The position numbers were made by a program, and so were the translations under genes. Below are positions 41,463 through 51,458 of a DNA stretch of 64,000 nt, in pieces. Each line of letters starts with the position of its first letter. Within the stretch, counting starts at the first letter, position 1. Source of the stretch: Myxococcales bacterium (GTDB lineage: Bacteria > Myxococcota_A > Polyangia > Polyangiales > JADJMO01); contig JADJMO010000010.1 in the NCBI GenBank assembly GCA_016709545.1, forward strand, positions 124,001 through 188,000, read 5' to 3'. The notes under the pieces are model-generated. The model had not been told where the DNA came from. It searched no databases and worked only from the letters and a program-made list of their open reading frames with translations.

Positions 41463-41660
41463 ATGCCCAAGATGAAGACCAACCGCGCCGCCGCCAAGCG
41501 CTTCAAGCTGAGCGGATCGGGGCGTGTCCGCCGCTCCAAGGCGGGCGGCAACCACATGATGCAGGAGAAGTCGCGGAAGCGTATCCGCCGTCTCCGCAAC
41601 AACGACATGGTTCACAAGAGCCTCGAGAAGCAGATCAAACTGCTGCTCCCCTACGGTTGA
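41463..41660 (+). CDS. rpmI: 50S ribosomal protein L35
   Basis: 65 residues, strongly basic, starting MPKMKTNRAAAKRFK and continuing GSGRVRRSKAGGNHMM, the invariant L35 sequence. It binds 23S rRNA in the large subunit. It lies 14 bases before rplT, the universal partner. infC, which commonly precedes rpmI, is not upstream here; a promoter and a leader of about 95 bases are instead. Confidence 0.98.
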   Translation: MPKMKTNRAAAKRFKLSGSGRVRRSKAGGNHMMQEKSRKRIRRLRNNDMVHKSLEKQIKLLLPYG

Positions 41661-41674
41661 ACAGGAGCTGAACG

Positions 41675-42019
41675 ATGCCCAGGGTCAAACGAGGGTTCAA
41701 GGCGCGTCGTCGCCGCAACCGCATCTTCCGTCACGCGAAGGGTTTCTACTCGGCGCGCGGCCGCATCTTCGGCGACGCCGTCGAGGCCGTCCGCAACGCG
41801 TGGCAGTACCAGTTCATCCACCGCCGCAAGCGCAAGCGTGACTTCCGCCGCCTGTGGATCGCCCGCATCAACGCGGCCGTCCGCTCGCTCGGTGGCAGCT
41901 ACAGCAAGCTCGTGCACGCGCTCAAGAACAAGAACATCGGCCTCGATCGCAAGATCCTCGCCGACCTCGCCGCCGTGCACCCCGACGCCTTCAAGGCCGT
42001 CGTCCAGGCCGCCGGTTAG
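41675..42019 (+). CDS. rplT: 50S ribosomal protein L20
   Basis: 114 residues of the universal L20 fold: RVKRGFKARRRRNRIF, AKGFYSARGRIFGDAVEAV, and the globular end LRRLWIARINAAVRSLGGSY-like segment with LKNKNIGLDRKILADLA. It is required early in large-subunit assembly and, in several bacteria, represses its own operon. The start is ATG 41675 with a GGAG site ahead of it. It is cotranscribed with rpmI. Confidence 0.98.
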   Translation: MPRVKRGFKARRRRNRIFRHAKGFYSARGRIFGDAVEAVRNAWQYQFIHRRKRKRDFRRLWIARINAAVRSLGGSYSKLVHALKNKNIGLDRKILADLAAVHPDAFKAVVQAAG

Positions 42020-42274
42020 CGCTTCTTCGGTGCTCTGACGCGACGTCTTCCCGCGAGGGTCGGCGTCGCGTTGTAGTTTTGTCCCATGAAGCTCGCGCGC
42101 AGACTTCCTCCTCGCGCTGCGAGGTGAACACCTTCGACGCCGACACCCGCCGCGCGCGCGAGCTCGCCCGCTCCATCACGCTGCACCACGACACGCACGC
42201 CGCCGAGATCGACCTCGTGCCGCGGTGGGCGGCAGCTTCTGACCGCTCCAGCCAGCAGGTGCTAGGCCAGCTGG
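42020..42274 (+). other. 255-base intergenic stretch without a convincing gene
   Basis: This stretch between rplT and the Gfo/Idh gene has no hairpin followed by T-residues. A GTG at 42122 opens 61 codons ending at 42306 with an acidic, His-containing sequence that overlaps the next gene by 32 bases; its codon pattern is not persuasive. A 13-codon frame from ATG 42086-42088 is also present. Neither is called. Confidence 0.4.
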
Positions 42275-43237
42275 GTGATCCGCTGGGGAATCCTCGGGTG
42301 TGGTGACGTCTGCGAGCGCAAGTCCGGCCCCGCGTTCCAGCGCGTGCCTCGATCCGCCCTGGTCGCGGTCATGCGCCGCGACGGCGACAAGGCGCGCGAC
42401 TTCGCGGCCCGCCACGGCGTCGCGCGCGCCTACGACGACGCCGACGCCCTGCTCGCCGACCCCGAGGTCGACGCGGTCTACGTGGCCACCCCGCCGAGCA
42501 GCCACGCCGATCTCGCCCTCCGCGTCGCGCGCGCCAAGAAGCCTTGCTACGTCGAGAAGCCCATGGCGACGACGGTCGCCGAGGCCGAGGCCATGCGCGC
42601 CGCCTTCGCCGCAGCCGACGTCCCGCTGTTCGTCGCCTACTACCGGCGCGCCCTCCCCCGCTTCCTCGCCGTGCGCGACGCGCTGCCCGAGATCGGCCCG
42701 GTGCGGCTCGCCCGCGTGAGCCTCGGTCGCACCGTGCGCCCCGAGGAGCGCTCGCCCGAGACCGTGTCCTGGCGCGTCCGCCCCGAGATCGCCGGCGGTG
42801 GGCACTTCGTCGATCTCGCCTGCCACACGCTCGATCTCCTGGATTTCCTGCTCGGCCCGCTCGAGCACGTGCAGGGCCGAGCGGACAACCAGGCGGGCCT
42901 CTACGCCGCCGAAGACGCCGTCGTCGCCACGTTCCGCTGCGGCGCGACGCTGGGCGCGGGTGCGTGGAGCTTCGCCGCCCACGGCCGCTGGGACGAGGTG
43001 TCGCTCATCGGCGCGCGCGGACAGATCGACTTCGCCACCTTCGACGACGTCCCCGTGCGCGTGACCACCGAAGGCGGCACCCGCACCCTCGCCATCGCCC
43101 ACCCGGCGCACATCCAGAAGCCCTTGATCACGAACATCGTCGCGCAGCTGCACGGGGAAGGTGCGTGTGCGAGCACGGGCGACACCGCAATACGCACGAC
43201 GCAGGTGATGGCGTCGATCCTCGCGCGACACCCGTGA
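42275..43237 (+). CDS. Gfo/Idh/MocA-family NAD(P)-dependent oxidoreductase
   Basis: 320 residues from GTG 42275. The N-terminal Rossmann fold reads IRWGILGCGDVCERKSGP with the GxGxxx loop, and the family signature VEKPMATTVAEAEAM (about 92-106) contains the conserved Glu-Lys-Pro. The C-terminal half shows GGGHFVDLACHTLDLLDFLLG, the mixed sheet used for substrate binding and oligomer contact. Members oxidise or reduce sugars, inositol or amino-sugar alcohols. The substrate is undefined; neighbours (ribosomal proteins, beta-helix lipoprotein) do not help. Confidence 0.87.
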   Translation: MIRWGILGCGDVCERKSGPAFQRVPRSALVAVMRRDGDKARDFAARHGVARAYDDADALLADPEVDAVYVATPPSSHADLALRVARAKKPCYVEKPMATTVAEAEAMRAAFAAADVPLFVAYYRRALPRFLAVRDALPEIGPVRLARVSLGRTVRPEERSPETVSWRVRPEIAGGGHFVDLACHTLDLLDFLLGPLEHVQGRADNQAGLYAAEDAVVATFRCGATLGAGAWSFAAHGRWDEVSLIGARGQIDFATFDDVPVRVTTEGGTRTLAIAHPAHIQKPLITNIVAQLHGEGACASTGDTAIRTTQVMASILARHP

Positions 43238-43267
43238 ACCGCGGCGTGGCTGGCGTATCCTTCTCGG

Positions 43268-44413
<1,146 letters not shown>

Positions 44414-44416
44414 ACG

Positions 44417-44440
44417 GCGGCCGCCTCCACGGGCGGCCGC
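44417..44440. terminator. Strong GC hairpin between convergent genes
   Basis: GCGGCCGCC at 44417-44425 and GGCGGCCGC at 44432-44440 form a perfect nine-pair stem with a six-base loop, just after the beta-helix stop (44413) and before the convergent lipoprotein stop (44456). It lacks a T-run on either side but probably ends both transcripts. Confidence 0.5.
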
Positions 44441-44455
44441 AACAGCCAGCAGAGC

Positions 44456-44944
44456 TCAGTCGTCGTCGTCCGCTGCGGCGTCGGGCGCGCCGCCGCTCGC
44501 TCCACCCGGGGGGCCACCGAGCTTGCCGCCCTCGATCCCGCCCTTGTCGCCGCCGAGTCGCGTGCAGCCGCTGCGGCACTTGCGCGCGGTCGCGTAGTCC
44601 TTCGCCGCGAGCGTGCAGTTCACGAGGCAGACATAAGCCGAAGCGGAGGCGGTCTTCAGGCCCTCGGCGCGCGAGACGCAGCGCTTGTGCTTGGCGATCT
44701 GCGCCTTCTCGTCGAGCTTCTTGTCCGGGTCGGAGAGCGCGACGTAGCGGTCGCAGAGCTGCAGGGGTGTCACGCTCGTGGAGGGCGCCGGCGAGGGCGC
44801 CAACGAGGGCGCGCTCGTCGAGACGGCGGGGGGCGAGGGCGTGGTGCTCGGCGCGACCGAGGCGGCCGGCGTCGGCTTCGGCGCCTCCTTCGCATCGCAG
44901 CCGAAGAGCGCGAGGAGCAGGCCGTAGTGGAAGGAGCGTCGCAT
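44456..44944 (-). CDS. Lipoprotein with Ser/Pro linker and four-Cys domain
   Basis: 162 residues. ATG 44944 opens a lipoprotein signal (FHYGLLLALFGCD). A linker of Pro/Ser/Ala (20-60) precedes a helical domain with five cysteines (LQLCDRYVALSDPDKK, HKRCVSRAEGLK, AYVCLVNCTLAAKDY, ARKCRSGCTRLGG), a pattern suggesting two disulfide-tied helix pairs. It ends in Gly-rich sequence and an Asp run. The function is unknown. It follows the Ser/Thr kinase gene by 29 bases on the same strand, so a common transcript is likely. Confidence 0.66.
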   Translation of the reverse strand: MRRSFHYGLLLALFGCDAKEAPKPTPAASVAPSTTPSPPAVSTSAPSLAPSPAPSTSVTPLQLCDRYVALSDPDKKLDEKAQIAKHKRCVSRAEGLKTASASAYVCLVNCTLAAKDYATARKCRSGCTRLGGDKGGIEGGKLGGPPGGASGGAPDAAADDDD

Positions 44945-44973
44945 CGCCGGGATTCTCGCTTGGTTCGGAGAGA

Positions 44974-46743
44974 CTAGAGGAAACGCGCCACCAGCAGCCC
45001 CACCGCGATCGCGGCCAGCACCACCAGCAACATCACGACGAAGATTCCTCCGCGCTTGGTCGACTGCGCGGGCGCCGAGGGCACGAGCGGCAGGGACTGT
45101 GGGATGGACACGGGCACGGGGGCCGCAGGTTGTGCCACCGTCGGACCGACGTTCCATGCCGCCACGTTGACCGCGGTCGGCGGGACGTACCGCGGCGGTC
45201 CGAGCGGCGTGCTGGGCACCGGTGCCATCGACTCGAGCGGACGGCTCGTCGAGACATAACCGGCGATGGTCGGCGCCGCGTCGTCGGCCGGCAGCGGCAG
45301 CGGGGGCGGGGGCGGGGGAGCGGCCTCCATCTCGGGCAGCGTCACCGCCCTCGGCACCGGAACGTTGGGCACCAGCGCGAACGCCTGCGCCGCGGCGAGG
45401 CCCCGCGTGGTCGACGCGCGCAGGTCGGCCGGCGTGGCCTCGTAGCCCGTGATCGGGATGCCGGCCTGCGGGGTCGGCGAGGGGGCACGACGTGGCAGCG
45501 GCGGAGACGCCTTGCGGGGCGCGATCTTGGGCTTCGGCGGCACAGGCCGGTAGGCCTCGGGGCGCATGCCCACCGGCATCTCGCTCGGCGCCGCGACCAG
45601 CGTCGGCATGTCCTCCTCGTCCTCGTCGTCGGCCTCGACCGGCTCCATCCGGAATGCGTCGGGGCGCCGCGCTTCGTCGCGCGCACGCTGCCGCAGCGAC
45701 TCGGCGAGGGCAGCGACGGCGTCTCGCGGCTCATTGGCCGGGGTCGGTCCAGCGGATGTGGGCTTCAGCTCCGTGCCGGGGCGCGACCCGGCGCCCGTGT
45801 TCTTGCGGGGCCGCGGCGCGAGCGGGGGCAACGCGGGCACTGCGCCGGCCGGCGGCAGCGGCATCGAGGCGAGGGGTGGAGTGTCACCGACCTGGAGGGC
45901 ACGCACGTCGGTCTGCATCTCGCGCGCGCTGCCGTAGCGACGCTCGAGCTCGAACTCGAGCGACCGATCGATCACCGCACAGAGCATGGGCGGCAGCTGC
46001 GGCGCTGCCTCGCGCAGCCCTGGCGCCCGCATCGTCGCGACCTTGGCGATCTGCTCGGCCCCCCGCCCGACGTGGACGTGGCGACCGGAGAGGATGCGGA
46101 ACAACGTCGCGCCGAGCGCGTAGACGTCGGCGCGTCCGTCGGCCTCCCGCCCGAGCCCACGCGCCTGCTCCGGCGCCATGTAGGCCGGCGTCCCGAGGGG
46201 CACGCCGGTGCGGGTGAGGCGCGCCGCCCCCGACTCGAGCACGCGCGCGATGCCGAAATCGAGCACCTTCACCACGCCGTCGCGGCACACGAAGATGTTC
46301 GCGGGCTTGAGATCGCGATGGACGATGCCCTTGTCGTGCGCGGTCGCGAGCACGTCGAGCGTCTGGTCGGCGATGTCGAGCGCGCCGCCGATGTCGAAGA
46401 CCACGCCGCGGTCGAGGAGATCGAGCACCGAGCTGCCCTCGAGCAGCTCCATCACGAGGAACGGCCCGTAGTTCGGGTCGGCGTCGTCGTCGAGGACGTG
46501 AACGGTGCCGGGGTGCTCGAGCGAGTTCGCGAGGTAGGCCTCGCGGAGGAACCGCTCTCGCACCACCACGTCTTCACTGAGGGGGCCGTGGAGCAGCTTG
46601 ATGGCCGCGCGGGCGCCGTTGCGGTGGCGCGCCGCGTACACGGCGGCCATGCCCCCCACGCCGATGACCTCCTCGAGCTTCCATCGGTCCTTGAGGACGT
46701 ACCCAATCCTCTCGCGTGCGCGAGCGAGGTTCGTGTCACCCAT
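44974..46743 (-). CDS. Membrane-anchored Ser/Thr protein kinase
   Basis: 589 residues. Kinase domain about 20-280: glycine loop IGVGGMAAVYAARH, Lys in AAIKLLHG, catalytic loop GIVHRDLKPANIFV, DFG in VLDFGIARVL, and APEQARGLG. A long Pro/Ala-rich low-complexity linker (about 290-555) follows, and one membrane helix close to the C-terminus (GGIFVVMLLVVLAAIAVGLLV) leaves almost no extracellular part. It will phosphorylate Ser/Thr of cytoplasmic targets and may be read by FHA proteins such as the one at 5.8 kb. It is divergent from the M61 peptidase gene. Confidence 0.93.
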   Translation of the reverse strand: MGDTNLARARERIGYVLKDRWKLEEVIGVGGMAAVYAARHRNGARAAIKLLHGPLSEDVVVRERFLREAYLANSLEHPGTVHVLDDDADPNYGPFLVMELLEGSSVLDLLDRGVVFDIGGALDIADQTLDVLATAHDKGIVHRDLKPANIFVCRDGVVKVLDFGIARVLESGAARLTRTGVPLGTPAYMAPEQARGLGREADGRADVYALGATLFRILSGRHVHVGRGAEQIAKVATMRAPGLREAAPQLPPMLCAVIDRSLEFELERRYGSAREMQTDVRALQVGDTPPLASMPLPPAGAVPALPPLAPRPRKNTGAGSRPGTELKPTSAGPTPANEPRDAVAALAESLRQRARDEARRPDAFRMEPVEADDEDEEDMPTLVAAPSEMPVGMRPEAYRPVPPKPKIAPRKASPPLPRRAPSPTPQAGIPITGYEATPADLRASTTRGLAAAQAFALVPNVPVPRAVTLPEMEAAPPPPPPLPLPADDAAPTIAGYVSTSRPLESMAPVPSTPLGPPRYVPPTAVNVAAWNVGPTVAQPAAPVPVSIPQSLPLVPSAPAQSTKRGGIFVVMLLVVLAAIAVGLLVARFL

Positions 46744-46854
46744 GGCGGGCCGAGTCTACCCGACTCGCGTCGGGATGTGCGCGTCACGAAGTGGAACGAA
46801 TCCGAGCACTTGCGCGACGGGGCGCTCCCTCGGTGGTAGCCTGCCGCGACCCCC

Positions 46855-48597
46855 TTGTCCGAGCCGCCTCGGGTCCTCCACGCGCTCGCCGTACCCGACC
46901 CGCGCGGGCACCTCCTGTCGGTGCGCAGCACGTTCGAGGCGGAGAGCCTTCCTGACCCGCTCGAGCTCGTCCTGCCCGTGTGGACGCCCGGGAGCTACCT
47001 CGTGCGCGAGTACGCGCGCCACGTCGAATCGCTCGCCGCTTCGACCCCCACCGGCGCGTGTCGGGTCGAGAAGGTCCGCAAGAACGCCTGGCACGTGTGG
47101 CACGGCGGCGCCGCCGAGGTCACCGTCGCCTACACGCTGTACGCGAACGACCTGACCGTCCGCACCAACCACGTCGACGCGTACCACCTGCTGGTGACCG
47201 GCGCGGCGACCTTCCTGTTCGCTGCCCACGCACCCGACGCTGGCGCGCGCGTATCGGTGGCCGTGCCCGGCTTCGAGGTCATCACGCCGCTCGAGCAGCG
47301 CGACGGGGAATTCTTCGCGCCCGACTACGACACGCTCGTGGACGCGCCCATCCACGCCTGCGCCACGCCCGCGCGGACCCTCGAGATCGCGGGCCGTCCG
47401 TTCGTCATCGTCACCCACGGTCGCGCCCCGAAGGCCCCGCGCGCGGAGCTCGAGCGCGACGTGCGCGCGATCGTCGAGGCCGAGGCCGCCTTGCTCGGGG
47501 GCGTCCCCTGGTCGCGCTACGTCCTCGTGCTCCTCGACTCCGCGCCGAGCCGCGGCGGCCTCGAGCACCGAAACGCCGCCGTCCTCACGCTCACCGCGGC
47601 CGCGTACGACGATCGGGCCGCGGTCCTCGACACGCTCTCGCTGATCGCGCACGAGGTGCTCCACGCCTGGAACGTCAAGCGCATCCGGCCCGCGGCGCTC
47701 ACCCCCTACGACTACGAGCGCGAGCAGTACACGCGCGCGCTCTGGTGGTTCGAGGGTGGCACGAGCTACTTCGACTTCCGCTTCCTGCGCCTCGCGGCCG
47801 TGTGCACCGACGACGAGTGGCTCGACCACCTCGGCCACCAGATCGGGCGCCTCGAGGACACCCCGGGCCGGCGGCGCCAGTCGCTCGCCGAGGCCTCGTT
47901 CGACGCCTGGATCAAGGCGTATCGCCCGGACGAGAGCACGGCGAGCACCGCCGTCAGCTACTACCTCAAGGGCGAGCTCGTGTGCCTGCTGCTCGACGTG
48001 ACGATCCGCGTGCGCACCGCGGGTGGCCGGTCGCTGGACGACTTCCTCTCGGCCCTCCACGTGCGCTTCGGGCGCCCCGCGCGGCCGGTCTCGGACGCCG
48101 AGCTCGAGGAGACGCTCGAGGAGGTCGCCGGAGTGCCGCTGCGTGACGTCCTCGACCCCTGGCTCCACGGGACCGAGGAGCTCCCGATCGACGACGTGCT
48201 CGGCTCGATCGGTCTCGAGGTGGTGCGTCAGCGCAAGCGCTCTCGTGGCTCGCTCGGCGTGCGTACCCGGCAGGACCACGGGCGCACGGTCGTCACGTCG
48301 GTCCTGCGCGGGCGCGCGGGACACGCCGCCGGGCTCGACCCGGGCGACGAGCTCGTCGCCATCGACGGCGTGCGGGTGGAGGGTCGCATCGAGGCCGTGC
48401 TCGCCGACCACGCGCCGGGTACGACGGTCGAGGTGCTCGTCTCCCGCGGTGGCGTCCTCACCACGTTCACCGCCGAGCTCGAGCCCACGCCGTTCGACCT
48501 CGTCCGCGTGGTCCGTCGGGGCGACGTCTCGGCCGAGATCCGCGCGCTCCGGGAGGCCTTCCTGCGCGCCGCCGATCGCGGCACAGGAGCCCCATGA
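46855..48597 (+). CDS. M61-family aminopeptidase with C-terminal PDZ domain
   Basis: 580 residues (TTG 46855, the start that agrees with PRVLHALAVPDPRGH at the amino end). M61 glycyl-aminopeptidase features: beta-rich domain with WTPGSYLVREYARHV, thermolysin-like core with zinc site IAHEVLHAWNVKRIRP (HEVLH, about 267-271) and the third ligand Glu in WWFEGGTSYF. The PDZ domain at about 450-540 has HAAGLDPGDELVAIDGVRV. It removes N-terminal glycine or alanine from peptides. No signal peptide is seen, so it is cytoplasmic. Its stop overlaps the thioesterase ATG. Confidence 0.9.
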   Translation: MSEPPRVLHALAVPDPRGHLLSVRSTFEAESLPDPLELVLPVWTPGSYLVREYARHVESLAASTPTGACRVEKVRKNAWHVWHGGAAEVTVAYTLYANDLTVRTNHVDAYHLLVTGAATFLFAAHAPDAGARVSVAVPGFEVITPLEQRDGEFFAPDYDTLVDAPIHACATPARTLEIAGRPFVIVTHGRAPKAPRAELERDVRAIVEAEAALLGGVPWSRYVLVLLDSAPSRGGLEHRNAAVLTLTAAAYDDRAAVLDTLSLIAHEVLHAWNVKRIRPAALTPYDYEREQYTRALWWFEGGTSYFDFRFLRLAAVCTDDEWLDHLGHQIGRLEDTPGRRRQSLAEASFDAWIKAYRPDESTASTAVSYYLKGELVCLLLDVTIRVRTAGGRSLDDFLSALHVRFGRPARPVSDAELEETLEEVAGVPLRDVLDPWLHGTEELPIDDVLGSIGLEVVRQRKRSRGSLGVRTRQDHGRTVVTSVLRGRAGHAAGLDPGDELVAIDGVRVEGRIEAVLADHAPGTTVEVLVSRGGVLTTFTAELEPTPFDLVRVVRRGDVSAEIRALREAFLRAADRGTGAP

Positions 48598-49070
48598 ATC
48601 CGAAACCCGCGGAGGCCTCGGTCTGCCACATGACGGAGCTCGTGCTCCCGAGCCACGCCAACGCCCTCGGCACGGTGTTCGGTGGGACCATCATGTCCTG
48701 GGTCGACCTCTGCGGCGCCGTCTGCGCGCAGCGCCACGCCGAGCAACGCGTCGTCACCGCGTTCGTCGACGACCTCGTGTTCCAGCACCCGGTGCGGGTC
48801 GGTGAGGTCGCCCGCCTCGAGGGCCGCGTCACCGCCACCTTCCGCACGAGCATGGAGGTCGAGGTCGTGGTGTCGGGCGAGGAGTCCACGAGCGGCAAGA
48901 CCTGGCCGTGCGTGCGGGCGCTGCTCACCTTCGTCGCCATCGACGCCGTCGATCGCAAGCCGGTGCCGGTCCGGCCACTCCTGCTCGAGACCGACGCGGC
49001 GCGCGCGGCCCAGCGCGCCGGCGAGGAGCGCCGCGCCCAGCGGCTCGCCAAGGGCAAGGACACGCGATGA
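48594..49070 (+). CDS. Acyl-CoA thioesterase, hotdog fold (YciA/BFIT type)
   Basis: 158 residues: MTELVLPSHANALGTVFGG, the signature of the acyl-CoA hydrolase family with the conserved Asn and the FGG turn, then MSWVDLCGAVCAQRHA and VVTAFVDDLVFQHPVRVGE. It hydrolyses medium or long acyl-CoA. The basic tail (AQRAGEERRAQRLAKGK) is unusual in length for the family. It overlaps the M61 gene (ATGA) and the hydrolase gene (ATGA), so the three are translationally linked. Confidence 0.88.
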   Translation: MNPKPAEASVCHMTELVLPSHANALGTVFGGTIMSWVDLCGAVCAQRHAEQRVVTAFVDDLVFQHPVRVGEVARLEGRVTATFRTSMEVEVVVSGEESTSGKTWPCVRALLTFVAIDAVDRKPVPVRPLLLETDAARAAQRAGEERRAQRLAKGKDTR

Positions 49071-49921
49071 TCCGGCGGCGCATGCAGGGTCACGGGCTCG
49101 GCCTCTCGGTCGTGGAGTGGGGCAGCGAGGGCGCGCCGCTCGTCGTGCTGCTGCACGGATTCCAGGACGCCGCGGAGAGCTTCGACGACGTGGCCGGAAC
49201 CCTCGTGCAGCGCGGCTTCCGCGTCGTCGCGCCCGATCTGCGCGGGTTCGGTGACAGCGATCGCGTACCTCCCGGCGGCTACTACTACTTCCCCGACTAC
49301 GTGTTCGACGTCGCCGAGATCCTCGACGTGATCTCGCCCGGTGCGCCCGTGCGGCTCGTCGGCCACTCGATGGGCGGCACCGTCGCCACGCTCGTCGCCG
49401 GCACCTTCCCCGATCGGATCGCGGCCCTCGCCCTGATCGAGGGCGTCGGACCGCCCTCCGTGCCCGGCGACTTCGCCGTCGAGCGCATGGCGGCGTGGAT
49501 CGAAGGCGTCCGCAAGCAGCGCGGGCGGCCGGAGAAGTCGCTCTCGATGGAGGAGGCGGTCTCCCGCCTGCGCATCAGCCACCCGAACCTGCCCGTTTCG
49601 ACGGTGGCGCGCCGCACGGCGCAGCTCACCCGCCTCGGCGACGACGGGCGCTACGTGTGGGCGTTCGATCCCCTGCACCGCACCCGGAGCCCGCTCGAGT
49701 TCCAGGTGGAGCGCTGGCGAACGTTCGCGCGGCGCATCACGGCGAGGACCTTGTGCATCGGCGGCGGCCCGACCGGCTTCCACCCCGACGACGAAGCGGA
49801 GCGCATCGCGGTGATCCCCGGCGCCCGTTCGGTCGAGATCGACGGCGCGGGCCACATGATCCACTGGACCGCGCCCGCGACCCTCGCGAGCACCCTCGCC
49901 GACTTCTTCGGGCAAGACTAG
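49067..49921 (+). CDS. Alpha/beta hydrolase
   Basis: 284 residues of the alpha/beta-hydrolase fold, epoxide-hydrolase/haloalkane-type. LVVLLHGFQDAAESFDD holds the oxyanion loop HGF; DLRGFGDSDRVP is the next family mark; the nucleophile elbow is VGHSMGGTVA with Ser about 102; the final His is in IDGAGHMIHW. Substrate unknown (an ester or lactone is likely). ATG 49067 overlaps the thioesterase stop. The stop shares a CTAG with the convergent kinase gene. Confidence 0.87.
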   Translation: MIRRRMQGHGLGLSVVEWGSEGAPLVVLLHGFQDAAESFDDVAGTLVQRGFRVVAPDLRGFGDSDRVPPGGYYYFPDYVFDVAEILDVISPGAPVRLVGHSMGGTVATLVAGTFPDRIAALALIEGVGPPSVPGDFAVERMAAWIEGVRKQRGRPEKSLSMEEAVSRLRISHPNLPVSTVARRTAQLTRLGDDGRYVWAFDPLHRTRSPLEFQVERWRTFARRITARTLCIGGGPTGFHPDDEAERIAVIPGARSVEIDGAGHMIHWTAPATLASTLADFFGQD

Positions 49922-51264
49922 CGCCCGCGCAGCAGCACGAGCGCGATGACGGCCAGCGCGAGGCCGATGATCACGAGCCACACCCACGTCGGGACGCGGG
50001 TCGCAGGTTCGGCCGCGGCGACGGGCGCGAGCGGCGCGGACGCCGGCTTCTCGGGCTCCATCGAGCGACTCGGAGGGCTGCCGGCGACGAAGTTGGCGGC
50101 CGGCACGCGGACCTCGGGCCCGGCCAGGGTCACGTTCGGCGGTGGGCGCGACGACTGTGGGGCGCGCAGCTCGCTCGGCGGAGGGCGCTTGGCGGTCACG
50201 AGCGTGGTGCCGATGTCCCCCGAGGCCAGGTCCACGTTGCCTTCGACCAGCGTCGGGCGCGGCGCGGCGGGCAACGCCGATTCGACGGTCGCCTTCAAAT
50301 CCTGTGGCTCCGCGCGCGTCGGCTCGTCGTTCACGGCGCGGAAGCGGGCCGACACCTTGCGCTCGGGCTCCGCGGGCCGCGGCAGGGCGTTCGGCAGCGG
50401 TGCGCCGGTCAACGCCGCGGAGAGCGCGAGGTAGAACGCCTCGATGCTGTCGTAACGCTGGGTGCGATCGGACGCGAGCCCCCGCACGAGCACGTCGTCG
50501 GCAGCCGCGGGCAGGTCGGGTCGCACCGAAGAAGGCTTGGTGCGTTCGCCCGAGAGCACCGCCTGGAACAGCTGGAAAGGCTGCGCGAACGGGAACGGCT
50601 TCTTGCCGGTCAGCGCCTCGAACATCACCGCGGCGAAGCCGAACTGGTCGGCGCGGTGGTCGATGTCGGCCACGCCCTGCATCTGCTCGGGCGGCGAATA
50701 CGCCATCGTGCCGAGCATGATCCCGGTCTGCGAGAGCTTGCGCCCTTGCTGGGTGTCGAGCAGCTTCGCGAGCCCGAAATCGAGGATCTTCGTGGTGCCC
50801 ATGCCGTCCTTGCGGACGCGGAAGATGTTCTCGGGCTTGAGGTCCCGGTGGACGATGCCGGCCTGGTGCGCGTGATGGAGCGCGTGCGCCGCGGGACCGA
50901 GCAGGCGCAGCGCGCGGTCGATCGGCAAGGCGCCCTCGCGCTCGAGCAGGTCGCGCAGCGTCTCGCCGACGAGCAGCTCGGTCACGAGGTAGGGGACGCC
51001 GTCGTCCGCGGTGCCGACGTCGAGGAGCGTGAGGACGTTCGGGTGGTCGAGTCGCCGCAGCGCCTCGGCCTCGTTCCAGAACCGCGCGATGGTCTCGCCG
51101 TGGTGGAGGAACTGCGGGTGCAACAGCTTCACCGCGACGCTCTGTCCGGTGCCGCGCTCGACCCCGGCGTGCACGACGCCGAAGGTCCCGGAGCCGAGGA
51201 CTTCGCCGACCACCCAGCGATCGCCGAGCACGCGCCCGACAAATCCCGAGGTCTCGACGCTCAA
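49918..51264 (-). CDS. Ser/Thr protein kinase with C-terminal membrane helix
   Basis: 448 residues from TTG 51264, chosen because a strong AAGGAG site precedes it and no better start fits. Kinase domain about 10-270: LGSGTFGVVHAGV, AVKLLHPQF, GIVHRDLKPENIFR, ILDFGLAKLL, SPPEQMQG. A linker rich in Pro/Arg/Ser (about 300-415) precedes a single helix at the very end (TWVWLVIIGLALAVIALVLL), so it is tail-anchored in the membrane with no external sensor. It is divergent from a second kinase gene (51459). Confidence 0.93.
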   Translation of the reverse strand: MSVETSGFVGRVLGDRWVVGEVLGSGTFGVVHAGVERGTGQSVAVKLLHPQFLHHGETIARFWNEAEALRRLDHPNVLTLLDVGTADDGVPYLVTELLVGETLRDLLEREGALPIDRALRLLGPAAHALHHAHQAGIVHRDLKPENIFRVRKDGMGTTKILDFGLAKLLDTQQGRKLSQTGIMLGTMAYSPPEQMQGVADIDHRADQFGFAAVMFEALTGKKPFPFAQPFQLFQAVLSGERTKPSSVRPDLPAAADDVLVRGLASDRTQRYDSIEAFYLALSAALTGAPLPNALPRPAEPERKVSARFRAVNDEPTRAEPQDLKATVESALPAAPRPTLVEGNVDLASGDIGTTLVTAKRPPPSELRAPQSSRPPPNVTLAGPEVRVPAANFVAGSPPSRSMEPEKPASAPLAPVAAAEPATRVPTWVWLVIIGLALAVIALVLLRGR

Positions 51265-51458
51265 GCCACGCTCCTTGGACGATGAAAGAAGAAATCGGAG
51301 GGAAAAGACGAACCCCGCCGCCCGTCGGGAGGCAGGAGGGCACAGGATAGCCAATTCGTGCGCGGACGAAAGCACGGCGCGGCGCCGAGGCATTTTCCGC
51401 CTCCCCGGACGACCCGATACCCAAGGGACACGGCTTCCGGTAGGAATCGAGCAACGCC

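Noticed and set aside
42122..42306. 61-codon frame from GTG 42122
   Set aside because: Overlaps the Gfo/Idh gene start, has no convincing ribosome-binding site and no recognisable pattern.
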